Below the pieces are notes generated by a model, which did no database searches, had not been told where the DNA came from, and saw nothing but the letters and a program-made list of their open reading frames with translations. Below are positions 11,001 through 25,900 of a stretch of DNA of 64,000 nt, piece after piece. The stretch lies in the NCBI RefSeq assembly GCF_032854445.1, contig NC_088302.1, forward strand, positions 1,178,001 to 1,242,000. The letters run 5' to 3'. The DNA comes from Liolophura sinensis. Its lineage: Eukaryota > Mollusca > Polyplacophora > Chitonida > Chitonidae. The position numbers and the translations under genes were made by a program. Numbering within the stretch: position 1 is the stretch's first letter; every line of letters starts with the position of its first letter.

Positions 11001-14000
11001 AGCTATGCAGATCCCAGACTAATCCATGACCAGTCACTCACGTACCTGATCAGGTTTATGGTGGAGGAAGCTAATCAGATCCCAGACTAATCCATGACCG
11101 GTCACTCACGTACCTGATCAGGTTTTTGGTGGAGGAAGCTATGCAGATCCCAGAGTAATCCATGACCGGTCACTCACGTACCTGATCAGGTTTATGGTGG
11201 AGGAAGCTATGCAGATCCCAGAGTAATCCATGACCGGTCACTCACGTACCTGATCAGGTTTATGGTGGAGGAAGCTAAGCAGATCCCAGAGTAATCCATG
11301 ACCAGTCACTCTCGTACCTGATCAGGTTTATGGTGGAGGAAGCTATGCAGATCCCAGACTAATCCATGACCGGTCACTCCCGTACCTGATCAGGTTTATG
11401 GTGGAGGAAGCTATGCAGATCCCAGACTAATCCATGACCGGTCACTCTCGTACCTGAACAGGTTTATGATGGAGGAAGCTATGCAGATCCCAGACTAATC
11501 CATGACCGGTCACTCACGTACCTGATCAGGTTTATGGTGGAGGAAGCTAAGCAGATCCCAGAGTAATCCATGACCGGTCACTCACGTACCTGATCAGGTT
11601 TATGGTGGAGGAAGCTAAGCAGATCCCAGAGTAATCCATAATGGGTCACTCACGTACCTGATCAGGTTTATGGTGGAGGAAGCTATGCAGATCCCAGAGT
11701 AATCCATGACCGGTCACTCCCGTACCTGATCAGGTTTATGGTGGAGGAAGCTATGCAGATCCCAGACTAATCCATGACCGGTCACTCACGTTCCTGATCA
11801 GATTTATGGTGGAGGAAGTGTTACCACTACTGAGATGTAGAACATTAATGTATCTGGGTGTACCGTAAAGGGGGAAACAGAATCAGTGCTTATTGGCTGA
11901 CTGGTGAGATAGGGTTTCCTGGGTTAAATCTTTGCAGCCTAGGTCACGCTTGAGTAAATGTTCTTAGACAAGGCATAGCCTGGACTTGTCTGTCTCTCAT
12001 GTCAGCCAATCAGAATCAATTCTGCGTCTCTGTAAGCATTACATTGAGTATGTATTGTTACCTACAGCTCTTTGCCGCCAAAATTCCCTCAGGATCAGCC
12101 GATGGTGGGAGTAGAACCAGGCGTCCACCACCCCTGGGTGGATAACCAGATGAGAGTGGCCCACTGCCCTGCCCTTCTCTCTGTGAGTCTGCACTTTATT
12201 TTGTCAATCTTTGTACACATGCCTCTTTAGATGAAGTCTAATGTTTTGATGTAAATGCTGCACACTTTTATTTCTCTAGAGAAGTATATTGGTAGAAGAT
12301 AAGTGAATTTGTTTGTGGCATCTCTAATTAATCTTTGTTCTCTTCTCGGGGATTCGATTTATCCCATGTGTCGTTCAGTTGTGCAAGTAATGCCTGATCC
12401 AGTCAAAACTTGACAACTTGGATTAGCTCAGAAGTACATATATACATGGATTAGCCCAGAAGTACATACATGTATATACATGGATTAGCCCAGAAGTACA
12501 TATATACATGGATTAGCCCAGAAGTACATATATGCAAGGATTAGCCCAGACGTACATATATACATGGATTTGCCCAGAAGTACATATATACATGGATTAG
12601 CCCAGAAGTACATATATGCAAGGATTAGCCCAGACGTACATATATACATGGATTTGCCCAGAAGTACATATATACATGGATTAGCCCAGACGTACATATA
12701 TACATGGATTAGCCCAGAAGTACATATATGCAAGGATTAGCCCAGAAGTACATATATACATGAATTAGCCCAGAAGTACATATATACATGGATTAGCCCA
12801 GAAGTACATATATACATGGATTAGCCCAGAAGTACATATATACATGGATTAGCCCAGAAGCACACAAATACATTTATATATATGTGTACATGTATATATA
12901 CAAACACACATTAAAAACGCAGAAGATAGGAAGTGGGTGAAAGTTTTATTTAAGCCTGGCCCAAATAACTTATTGAGACACCAATGAAATAAATAAAGAA
13001 ATAAAGAAATATTGCTTCATGTGTAATACTTGCACACTGTCACTGTGTGGGCTTGTGTTGTATGACACTGAGGCAAAAGACAATCATCATACAACTGTAG
13101 GCGGGAAGAATTCAAGAGTTTGGGGAGCTCTGAGTGTACTCTTTAAAATGATGGTTTGTGGCAATTGAGTGATTTTCTATTCCAGTTCTCCATGCACTCC
13201 AGTCTGGGATCAGCTGTACAGAGTATTGTGGATGAATTCAAGAGAAATCCTCCCCAAGTACTGCCACAACATCTGTAGTAAGTCACTGATGTTAGAGAAA
13301 TCCTCCCCAAGTACTGCCACAACATCTGTAGTAAGTCACTGATGTTAGAGAAATCCTCCCCAAGTACTGCCACAACATCTGTAGTAAGTCACTGATGTTA
13401 GAGAAACCTTAGATACATGTAATGATGAACCCTCTCTGGGTAACTGGCATGGTGTAAGCAATTGAGGCAGACCACGAGTGACAAAAATGAGGTCAGCCTT
13501 CTGTTAACTACAAGAATAACCCTTTATGGCTCTTATATCTTTATTCAATGTCACTGGCTGATAGGGTCAGTATCCTGTGATACCCACTGGCCCTCCTCTG
13601 TGTCAGGTGGTCCTTCAGTGTCCTGTGATATCCACTGGCCCTTCTCTGTGTCTGGTGGTCCTTCGGTATCCTGTGATATCCAGTGGCCCTCCTCCTCTGT
13701 GTCAGGTGGTCGTTCAGTATACTGTGATATCCACTGGCCCTCCTATGTGTCAGGTGGTCTTTCAATATCCTGTGATATCCAGTCGCCCTCCTCTGTGTCA
13801 GGTGGTCTTTCAGTATCCTGTGATATCCAGTTGCCCTCCTCTGTGTCAGGTGGTCTTTCAGTATTTTGTGATATCCACTGGCCCTCCTCCTCTGTGTCAG
13901 GTGGTCCTTCAGTGTCCTGTGATATCCACTGGCCCTTCTCTGTGTCAGGTGGTCCTTCAGTGTCCTGTGATATCCATTGGCCCTCCTCCTCTGTGTCAGG

Positions 14001-16913
14001 TGGTCCTTCAGTGTCCTGTGATATCCACTGGCCCTCCTCCTCTGTGTCAGGTGGTCCTTCAGTGTCCTGTGATATCCACTGGCCCTCCTCCTCTGTGTCA
14101 GGTATTCCTTCAGTGTCCTGTGATATCCACTGGCCCTTCTCTGTGTCAGGTGGTCCTTCAGTATCCTGTGATACCCACTGGCCCTCCTCTGTGTCAGGTG
14201 GTCCTTCAGTGCCCTGTGATATCCACTGGCCCTTCTCTGTGTCAGGTGGTCCTTCAGTGTCCTGTGATATCCACTGGCCCTCCTCTGTGTCAGGTGGTCT
14301 TTCAGTATTTTGTGATATCCAGTGGCCCTCCTCCTCTGTGTCAGGTGGTTTTTCAGTGTCCTGTGATATCCACTGGCCTTCCTCCTCTGTGCCAGGTATT
14401 CCTTCAGTGTCCTGTGATATCCACTGGCCCTCCTCTGTCTCAGGTGGTCAGTTAAAGAAAGGAAAACATAATCAAACTATCCATTGGGCTGGGCAAAATG
14501 ACAGTGCCCAGTCCTGTAGTAAGCTTTAAATCTGAAAGAAATGAACACTTTTTTGTATAAACAAACAGAAAAATTTCTGATGTGACTAAATTTTCTGTGT
14601 TATGCTCAGGAAAGCAACATTGTCTGTTATGACCTTTCCATGTTAACCCTTAACCCTTGTGTCTTCAGCAATGCGGGAGGCCAGTTACCTTACCCGTTGC
14701 CGTCAACTGCCTATCCTCAGCCTGGGTACTCTCAGCCTGACTCTGCACAGACCCAGTACTCGCAGGATGTGCCTCTAATGAGGACCCCCTCCCTATCCTC
14801 CTACACCTCACAGATGTCCACAGAAGACTCAGTCAGAGATGTGAGTCATGTCACTTTCACTTGTACATGCTATAAAGTTGAAACTAAGATTTCAGTTAAC
14901 CTACATATAGGTGACTCCTCTTATTGTTGATGAAATGTGCATTTTATGTTGTTTATACTTGTTCCAGAGTTGAGTGAACAAGTAAACTTCTATTTGGCAA
15001 TTGTTTGTAAAGAGCCATCATTTTGTAGGAATCAAAACACAAATGATGTGTAAATATGAAAAATAGTTCAATTTTAATGTTTATCGATGTATTTTTATAC
15101 CAGCCTGTTGATTGTCTGTCCACAATGTTAATGGAACATATTGATTTATACAGATTACATCTCTATAAATATCTTGTCATGCATTCTCTTAGCATATATT
15201 CTTTCTGAAGCCCTACCATTTTAACTCATTGAAGTACAAATGTTTTTGATGTAAATTTCACCAACTGCAACAATTTACTCTTTGATCAAATCATAATTTC
15301 TTTGTTCCAGACTTCAGGAAGTAGCTTGTATCAGATGCCAGAGATACCAGCTTCATTTCCAGCCCTAAAAAACAAAAGGTAGAGTGTGATGTATTTATCT
15401 TTACATCATACAAAGATGTGCTTGTAGTGGTTCACATATTGACCCCTCTGATTCCAATAACCAGCTTTGCTGGTTGGGGAGGCATCAGCTGCTCCTGGAC
15501 AGGTACATGTGTACTGGTGAAGGCTGGTGTTTTGCCCCAGCTTTCCTGGTTTCCTCCTGTTTTGTGTGGTTTCCCATAGCTTTGCCTGGTTTTCTCCTGG
15601 TTTCCTACAGTTTTCCTACAGCTTTGCATGGTTTGACCAATTTTCACCCGTTTCCACCCAACTTGCCTGAATCCCCACCAAGGAGGTCTTAATCCCCACC
15701 AGACATACCTAAATCCCCGTAAACAGATCTGAATCCCCACCAATATGTAATGGATTTGTGAAAAGCTGTGTAAATGACATTAAGTTTCACCCATTAACTT
15801 GAAAAGTGTATCCCATGATTCATTGCATTGCATATGGCTCTTACTAACAAGGCTCTGCGGGAGAGCATCGAGGCTGGTCAGGTATTATATGGACAGTTTC
15901 TGAATGTAATAGACAAGCTCATGCTTCATGGGGCAGTCTATGCTCCGACAACCAACAGTTCATGTTTTCTTCAGTTTTAATCATGATGAATTTAGTACAT
16001 ATATGCTTACTTCAAAACAGGTGCATCTTGATTGTTTTATGATCACCATTTTGTGATGAATGTGAATTCAAGAGAAAACCTCCTGGAGATTGAGGGTGAC
16101 CACCCAGTAGCTTTACACATGTGGAGTGGCGTGTCAAATATCTGTTCAAATGCCGAGCTCTTCATGTACGAAGCTATAACAGAACTTAGCGCCCCGTGAA
16201 TCCTTACTTGTGAACTACAAGCAGATGATGTCAAACTGTGTTTACAGAAACAACTGACAATTGGCAGGGCGCAAAATCTCCATGTGTCTATAATGCGCAT
16301 CGATGGCGGGATTTTTGCTGACAAAAGACAAAAAAAAATAATCTTACCTGTCGCAGGCAACGCATAAATCACACCTGGGCAAATTTGCATATCTGTGATC
16401 ATAAAACATTCACTTTATTTCAAGATATAGCCAGTCAGTGTTTTGCGAACTTCTGACATGTCAATAACACAGACAAATCCCATCTGACTCCCCCATATGC
16501 CGGACTCGCACAGTGCTACCGAGAAGGGGTCAGATGTTGTTGTTGTTTTCAGAAACCTTGCTTTGAGTATATTTCCTGTGTTTAATGGGAGGTACCTGAT
16601 TTCAAAATGTGGGAGCCGAAAGGTATCTCTTCTGCAGTAGGAAGACAGTCCCGATTGTAATGACACAAAATGTGCAGATTGAGTGACATAGTTCATTCAA
16701 ATTATACGGGAGGTTTCAGTGAAATCCATTTGTATCTGAAATACATGTCTACAAATATTTGTTAAATAACGAGGGCTCTGAATAGACAACTGTTTACAAG
16801 ATAATGCTGCTACGTGACTTTCATGTTACCCAAACAATCGTACGTGCACTGTTTTGAGATCTACAGTGTATATGGTAGCATTTGTACATAGCTTGTTTGG
16901 CATGGCCATTGAT

Positions 16914-16944
<31 letters not shown>

Positions 16945-19900
16945 GATTTGTGTTTTACGCCGTACTCAAGAATATTTCACTTATACGACGGCGGCCAGCA
17001 TTATGGTGGGTGGAAACCGGTCACAGCCCGGGGGAAACCCACGACCATCCGCAGGTTGCTAGCAGACCTTCCCACTTACGGCCGGAGAGGAAGCCAGCAT
17101 GAGCTGGACTTGAACTCACAGCGACCGCATTGGTGAGAGGCTCCTGGGTCATTACGCTGCGCTAGCGCGCTAACCGACTGAGCCAGTGTTTGCAATTTAT
17201 AGGTTTGTAACTGCCATCGCCTGACTGGATACTTTCTTCGGTTTGATTCATGCATATAATTATAAATGCACGTGGGCTGGTCAGGAGACCTGTACTCGCT
17301 GTGAGTGACTTGACCCCATGTGGCGGGGATTAGTTACCAGGGTAATGGGCGGGGGGTTAATCACCCACTACTGTCATTTTGCCACTAACTCAGCCCGTGG
17401 GAAAGTTTACAACAGAAACTGAGGGGCGAAATGTACATCATTTACCATAACTGTCCAAATTTCAGCCAGAGCATTTTGAGCATGGCGTACTCCATCAATT
17501 TGCTGACAGACAGACCTCAAACAACACATAACATCCTTGGTGGAGATAATGCATTAATGATGTTAAACATTTTCCCCTGTTTCAATAAAAGATCAAATAT
17601 AAATATAAAGTTTAAAACATCTTCGTGATTCTGGCTGTAAAGTTAATGGACACGAGTAAGTTAACTGGTATCAGTTGTGTAATGAACAAGTACAGAAGCA
17701 CTCATGGGGTTCTAGTAAATGATAATTACCATTGAGGAAGGCTGGATAGTTTGGCTCCTCCAATCACACCTTCTCTTCTTTCTTTTGTCATATTTATTAA
17801 ACTGGGACATGCGTTTGATTCAGATGCCCCAAACCAGCACCCCAGTTTTCAGTGACAGTGTATGGGTGAGCCATTGATAGACAGTGTACAGAATTAAGAT
17901 ATGACACGTGTATATTGTTAGGGGTTGTTGTTGTTGTTGTTCCTTGTAAGCCAAAATCAAAATCCACCAATATTTGTTTGTAAATTTTCTAAATTTTCTT
18001 TTCCTTGCTCTTAAAACTTGTACCCTTAGCATGACAGAGTTGAATGAACTGATGCATGATGAGGGGAAGATGCTGGAGCTGCTGCAACAACAACCCGAGC
18101 TGGAGAAGATCTCAGAGGACAGAAGAGAACTCTCAAGAACGTGTGAAGAGCTAGCCAGTAAGATGCTATATGGTTTTTTGGATGGTCTAACTAACCTTAA
18201 ACATAAAGTCAGCCAATAAAGCTGAATCAGTTAATAAAGTATTATTCCAGAAATGTTCTAAAACTATTTTTAAAATTGTACATCGCCTTTCACTGACAAG
18301 TTACTGTAGTATCCTGCCCAACAAGTACTCATTGTGATACAGGCAGCCATTCTCAGTTCCCTGCTCATAAATGTGGTGTTCAGAGTGCATCAGTTTAACA
18401 CTTAACGTGGTTGCAAAATCCAATTTATTGCATCGATATCTGTCTATGCACTATAAGAAACCACACTGACTAGTCAAGAGCTAGTAGATTTTTTTGACGT
18501 GACTGTAAAATTATCATGTGACGCTTTCAGCACTAGTGATTGGCGAAGTTTATAAAGGCTTCTACAATATGGCTTCTCGGAGTGAATTGTCTGTCAGTGC
18601 CATATCCCCAGTACAGAACTTGCATCTTCTCAGTTTTTAAAACTTAATAGAATTTTTTAAATATTTTTCTGTGATAACTGAAATTATTTTTCTATGTATA
18701 TATACTGGCAGACTTTATATTAACTTGAATGGACAACATTTTATTCTCTGTGATAGTTCTTCTGACTTATCCACTTGCTTTTTTCTGATATTATTTCCAT
18801 ATTATTTACTTCACTGATAATTATTTGCTCATTGTGATGTTTGCTCTGTCTTTTTCAGAATCAAACTTATCCAGAAAACCTGAGGTGGAAAATCTGAAAC
18901 GATCCTTGATAGAGCAGGTGAGAGTTGTGTAAATAATGTGCATCATGAATAGTTGTGCCAGCTTGATCCATTTACCTGGTTGGTACCTGAAATGATCCTT
19001 GATAGAGCAGGTGAGAGTTGTGTAAATAATATGTGTCATGAATAGTTGTGCCAGCTTGATCCATTTACCTGGTTGGTACCTGAAACGATCCTTGATAGAG
19101 CAGGTGAGAGTTGTGTAAATAATATGTATCATGAATAGTTGTGCCAGCTTGATGCATTTACCTGGTTGGTACCTGAAACAATCCTAGATAGAGCTGGTGA
19201 GAGTTGTGTAAATAGTATGTGTCATGAATAGTTGTGCCAGCTTGATCCATTTACCTGGTTGGTACCTGAAACAATCCTAGATAGAGCTGGTGAGAGTTGT
19301 GTAAATAATGTGTGTCATGAATAGTTGTGCCAGCTTGATCCATTTACCTGGTTGGTACCTGAAACGATCCTTGATAGAGCAGGTGAGAGCTGTGTAAATA
19401 ATATGTGTCATGAATAGTTGTGCCAGCTTGATCTATTTACCTGGTTAGTACCTGAAACGATCCTAGATAGAGCAGGTGAGAGCTGTGTAAATAATGTGTG
19501 TCATGAATAGTTGTGCCAGCTTGATCTATTTACCTGGTTGGTACCTGAAACGATCCTTGATAGAGCAGGTGAGAGTTGTGTAAATAATATGTGTCATGAA
19601 TAGTTGTGCCAGCTTGATGCAATCACCTGGTTGGTACTTGAAATGATCCTAGATAGAGCAGGTGAGAGTTGTGTAAATAATGTGTGTCATGAATAGTTGT
19701 GCCAGCTTGATCCATTTACCTGGTTGGTACTTGAAATGATCCTTGATAGAGCAGGTGAGAGTTGTGTAAATAATATGTGTCATGAATAGTTGTGCCAGCT
19801 TGATCCATTTACCTGGTTGGTACTTGAAATGATCCTTGATAGAGCAGGTGAGAGTTGTGTAAATAATATGTGTCATGAATAGTTGTGCCAGCTTGATCCA

Positions 19901-22900
19901 ATTACCTGGTCGGTACCTGAAACGATCCTTGATAGAGCAGGTGAGAGTTGTGTAAATAATGTGTGTCATGAATAGTTGTGCCAGCTTGATCCAATCACCT
20001 GGTTGGTACCTGAAACGATCCTAGATAGAGCAGGTGGGAGCTGTGTAAATAATATGTGTCATGAATAGTTGTGCCAGCTTGATGCAATTACCTGGTTGGT
20101 ACCTGAAACAAGCCTTGATAGAGTAGGTGAGAGTTGTGTAAATAATATGTGTCATGAATAGTTGTGCCAGCTTGATCCAATTACCTGGTTGGTACCTGAA
20201 ATGATCCTTGATAGAGCAGGTGAGAGTTGTGTAAATAATGTGTGTCATGAATAGTTGTGCCAGCTTGATCCATTTACCTGGTTGGTACTTGAAATGATCC
20301 TTGATAGAGCAGGTGAGAGTTGTGTAAATAATATGTGTCATGAATAGTTGTGCCAGCTTGATCCATTTACCTGGTTGGTACCTGAAACGATCCTAGATAG
20401 AGCAGGTGAGAGCTGTGTAAATAATGTGTGTCATGAATAGTTGTGCCAGCTTGATCCATTTACCTGGTTGGTACCTGAAACGATCCTTGATAGAGCAGGT
20501 GAGAGTTGTGTAAATAATGTGTGTCATGAATAGTTGTGCCAGCTTCATCCATTTACCTGGTTGGTACCTGAAATGATCCTTGATAGAGCAGGTGAGAGTT
20601 GTGTAAATAATGTGTGTCATGAATAGTTGTGCCAGCTTGATCCATTTACCTGGTTGGTACCTGAAACAAGCCTTGATAGAGTAGGTGAGAGCTGTGTAAA
20701 TAATATGTGTCATGAATAGTTGTGCCAGCTTGATCCATTTACCTGGTTGGTACCTGAAATGATCCTTGATAGAGCAGGTGAGAGTTGTGTAAATAATGTG
20801 TGTCATGAATAGTTGTGCCAGCTTGATCCATTTACCTGGTTGGTACCTGAAACAAGCCTTGATAGAGTAGGTGAGAGTTGTGTAAATAATATGTGTCATG
20901 AATAGTTGTGCCAGCTTGATCCATTTACCTGGTTGGTACCTGAAATGATCCTTGATAGAGCAGGTGAGAGTTGTGTAAATAATATGTGTCATGAATAGTT
21001 GTGCCAGCTTGATGCAATTACCTGGTTGGTACCTGAAACGATCCTTGATAGAGCAGGTGAGAGTTGTGTAAATAATGTGTGTCATGAATAGTTGTGCCAG
21101 CTTGATCCATTTACCTGGTTGGTACCTGAAATGATCCTTGATAGAGCAGGTGAGAGTTGTGTAAATAATATGTGTCATGAATAGTTGTGCCAGCTTGATC
21201 CATTTACCTGGTTGGTACCTGAAATGATCCTTGATAGAGCAGGTGAGAGTTGTGTAAATAATGTGTGTCATGAATAGTTGTGCCAGCTTGATCCATTTAC
21301 CTGGTTGGTACCTGAAACAAGCCTTGATAGAGTAGGTGAGAGTTGTGTAAATAATATGTGTCATGAATAGTTGTGCCAGCTTGATCCATTTACCTGGTTG
21401 GTACCTGAAATGATCCTTGATAGAGCAGGTGAGAGTTGTGTAAATAATATGTGTCATGAATAGTTGTGCCAGCTTGATCCATTTACCTGGTTGGTACCTG
21501 AAACAATCCTAGATAGAGCAGGTGAGAGTTGTGTAAATAATATGTGTCATGAATAGTTGTGCCAGCTTGATGCAATTACCTGGTTGGTACCTGAAACGAT
21601 CCTTGATAGAGCAGGTGAGAGTTGTGTAAATAATGTGTGTCATGAATAGTTGTGCCAGCTTGATCCATTTACCTGGTTGGTACCTGAAACGATCCTTGAT
21701 AGAGCAGGTGAGAGTTGTGTAAATAATATGTGTCATGAATAGTTGTGCCACCTTGATCCAATCACCTGGTTGGTACCTGAAACGATCCTTGATAGAGCAG
21801 GTGAGAGTTGTGTAAATAATGTGTGTCATGAATAGTTGTGCCAGCTTGATCCAATTACCTGGTTGGTACCTGAAACAATCCTTGATAGAGCAGGTGAGAG
21901 TTGTGTAAATAATATGTGTCATGAATAGTTGTGCCAGCTTGATCCATTTACCTGGTTGGTACCTGAAACGATCCTAGATAGAGCAGGTGAGAGTTGTGTA
22001 AATAATATGTGTCATGAATAGTTGTGCCAGCTTGATCCATTTACCTGGTTGGTACCTGAAACGATCCTAGATAGAGCAGGTGAGAGTTGTGTAAATAATG
22101 TGTGTCATGAATAGTTGTGCCACCTTGATCCAATTACCTGGTTGGTACCTAAAACAATCCTTGATAGAGCAGGTGGGAGCTGTGTAAATAATATGTGTCA
22201 TGAATAGTTGTGCCAGCTTCATCCATTTACCTGGTCGATAGCTTAACAATGTATGCAATCAGATCACCGTAAAGGGCAAATGGTGTGGAAGGATTTAGAA
22301 ATTCAAGGAGAGTTAGAACTTTGCACAGTCTGTTACATTCTCATTACATTGTCAGTTAATGATGCGGCATTAAACAAATGGAAGCCTAAAACAGTGTTTT
22401 AAACTGAAGAGTCCTAATTTATTCACCGTGTTCTTTTTATGTTATTTGATAAAAGCATTTACTTGTTAACGTGCATTATACACATGTGGACATACATGTG
22501 CTCTTAAAATGTTTGAACACGCAAACATTTTGGACATATGTACACTTCAAATATTTGGACTCGCAAACATTTGGACATATATGTATACTTAAAATATTTG
22601 GACATACAAACATTTGGACATATATGTACACTTAAAATATTTGGACATACAAACATTTTGGACATACCAGTGAAAACCTTTGAGCAGATATGTGTGTTTA
22701 GAATATAAACATGTAGACATATATACGTATAGACGTACATGTAGAAATGTGTGGAGAGCATGGACGGCCCTGACCTGACCATTGATTGATTGTTTCCTGT
22801 GTGTAATTTAACAGTGGGACCGTATGAGTGAGATGCGGAGTCAGCTAGAGGATCAGGTGGCTAGACAGGCTTTGTTAGCAGAGCAGTTCCACCCCAGCAT

Positions 22901-25900
22901 CCTGCAGACCAATCTAAAGGTTGCCGCACTGGAAGCTGAAGAGGAGTCCGAGAGAATAGCAGAGGCCTTCCTAGACAGTAAGTCATTTGTCTGACACCTC
23001 AGGCTTTCCTAGACAGTGAGTCATTTGTCTGACACACCAGGCCTTTCTAGACAATGAGTCATTTGTCTGACACACCAGGCCTTCCTAGACAGTAAGTCAT
23101 TTGTCTGACACACCAGGCTTTCCTAGACAGTGAGTCATTTGTCTGACACACCAGGCCTTTCTAGACAGTAAGTCATTTGTCTGACACACCAGGCCTTCCT
23201 ACACAGTAAGTCATTTGTCTGATACATCAGGCTTTCCTAGACATTAAGTCATTTGTCTGACACACCAGGCCTTCCTAGACAGTAAGTCATTTGTCTGACA
23301 CACAAGTCATTTGTCTGACACACCAGGCCTTCCTACACAGTAAGTCATTTGTCTGACACACCAGGCCTTCCTAGACAGTAAGTCATTTGTCTGATACATC
23401 AGGCTCTCGTAGACAGTAAGTCATTTGTCTGACACACCAGGCCTTCCTAGACAGTAAGTCATTTGTCTGACACACCAGTCTTCCCTAGACAGTAAGTCAT
23501 TTGTCTGACACATCAGGGATTCAGATCAAAGCTTTAGCTAATAAGTTTAGCTATTCTTGGTAAATAGAGAAAATTTTATTTCATTAGCGAATAATGATAT
23601 TTTGCCAGAACCGCATGTATAGCCTTTGTAACCTACAAAGTGAGTGTGATTTGTGAGGGTGACTTGTGAACCTTGATAATGTAAACCTTGAAAAGTGTCA
23701 ACCTTGATAAACTTCGATAGCGTCAACCTTGATAGTGTGTGAACCTTGATAGTGTCAACCTTGACAGTGTAATCCTTGACAGTGTGAACCTTGATAGTGT
23801 CAACCTTGACATTCTGAACCTTGACGGTGTAAACCTTGACAGTGTCAACCTTAACAGTGTCAGCCTTGACAGTGTCAACCTTGCAAGGGTTTAGCCAGCC
23901 ATACGTCTCCCCGTCCGTGCGACGGGCAAACCTCGCGTGCGACAGTGAGACGGGTTGAGCGGATTTGAGACGGGAGCCAAATTATTTTCCAGCTAAATAG
24001 GTATATGTTGAGACGGTCTACAAATCAATAAAACATGAAATGTCCATACCGTCTTATCCTGTCTTTATTTCTTGTCAGGCGGCATTTTAAAAATCATTTA
24101 GCTGAACACTACGATAGTTTAAGAAGCCTACCGAGCCGAAATGTTAAAATCGACCCTTCGATCAACGTGACCTAGTTATCCAACCAGAGCCGGTATTAGC
24201 CGGACAAGGAGTTGTCTCCCTTTGCTGAAGTACGAAGAGCGGGGAAATTGTCTTAAAACTCCTTCCCTGGATAAAACATTATTTCCATAAACTTTTGGGA
24301 TATTAAAATGTATTTTAAATCTATCGAAAGATTTAATACTTTTGGAATTCCCATCGTACACTCAAACTCGATACACGCACGCGGTACGAAACATCAAACC
24401 ACGTGGAGTCGGTCTGTGTAGCCCACTTGTATTTAAGCGCTGAAATTGGAAGATGTCAAAACGTGGCTCTGAGAAATCAGGCAAGATAACGTCTTTCTTC
24501 AACAAAGCTTCAACTAGTGCTAGTGTACACTCAGACACTGGAGAGGATTCTGATTTGGAGCTTGATGTTGAACTCCAGGCACACGCTAGCGTTGACATGA
24601 AGAGTGATGGCTCCAGCAGACATGTTGGAAGCGGGCCGTCGAGCCAGTGTTGGGAACGGGCCAAAGCACCGAAAAAAAGGCGGACCGAAACCAAAAAGTT
24701 TTCTCCAGGCTGGACGAAGATGTTCCCGTGGCTAACTTACTGTCAGGCTGACAACACAATGAAATGTAAAGTGTGCAGTCAGAGTGGGCGACCCGGAGTT
24801 TGGACTGAGGGCACGAGAAATTTCAGGTCTGGTTTACTTTCAGTTTTGTTGACACTCGATTGATTGCTTGATACTGGTATTGTTATACAAAATCATCATC
24901 CACATTGTGCTATTAACATTGCAACTACTGTGACATAAATTTTCAACATGAATGTATTGTTGTCTAAAACAATGGCATTTTAAGATCAAAAATTGTATTT
25001 AAAGTACATTTTACAATTTGCTTTTAAATCGCTTTTAAACACCAACTAATAATTCCAGTTTGTCCATTTTTCAGGCTGAAATCAATTAAACAACATGCAG
25101 TCTCAGAAGCACATATGCTTTCACTGGCAGGAGCTGACAGCCACCAAAGGACACTTAATCAAGCTAAAGCACACAGAGACAATGCATTCAAGGTTGCACT
25201 TAAAACAGTTCTATGGTTAACTAATGAGGAAGTGGCTAATGTTAAATACCGAAGTTTGATTCATTTCCTTCAAAACCTTGGTGTTGAAGATGCAAAGACT
25301 TTGAAGAAATCTGGCAATGCCCAGTACACCAGTCCCAAAATCTTCAACCAACTGCTCGATGCTCTAAATGCAGTTTCCATTCAAGTGCTGAAAGCTGCTA
25401 TTAGTAATTCCCCTTTCGTGGGTATTGGGATCGATGAAAGTACGGACCTGTCGCAGGAAAAGCATATCGGAGTGGTTGTACGAAATGTTTCCGTAGAGGG
25501 CCAAGTGGTAACAACCTTCTTGAAACTGGAAGCCATTAAGGATGGAAAAGCCCAATCCCTCTTTGATGCCACTGCCAGCGTGTTGTTACAATTTGGTGTT
25601 CCATTCAGTAAAGTTGTTGGATTGAGCGCCGACGGTGTGAATGTGATGTCAAGCGAGCAGAATGGACACAACGGCCTCATGAAAGTCCAGAACCCTTACT
25701 TTCTCTATGTTTACTGTGTATCCCACAGATTGGCATTGTCTGTCAGTAACTGCCAACAACAGATACCAGCTCTGGATACACTTACTAAGATCATAGGGAG
25801 TGTATATAACTATGTCCAATACTCCAAGCTTGAGAGGTTCAAAGACATCTCCGCAATACTTGATATGGCCACTGTCAAATTCAAACGTCTTTTTGAGACC

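Noticed and set aside
9428..11815. Possible CRISPR-like arrays
   Set aside because: Head-to-tail repeats with no unique spacers between them and a clearly eukaryotic gene context.
13462..14529. 355- and 292-codon plus-strand frames, resembling a repeat protein with SVSCDIHWPSSVSGGP units
   Set aside because: Units of 45-51 bp keep two overlapping frames open equally; it lies inside VPS37A intron 4 and lacks splice support or known homology.
15840..15885. Exon-like stretch (NKALRESIEAGQ) before a GT in VPS37A intron 6
   Set aside because: No supporting acceptor or phase match to VPS37A was established; probably chance.
20393..21457. 354-codon minus-strand open frame (and neighbours 18821-22258)
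   Set aside because: Made wholly of a 93-bp repeat whose period is 31 codons; it lies antisense in a VPS37A intron and has no non-repeat sequence.
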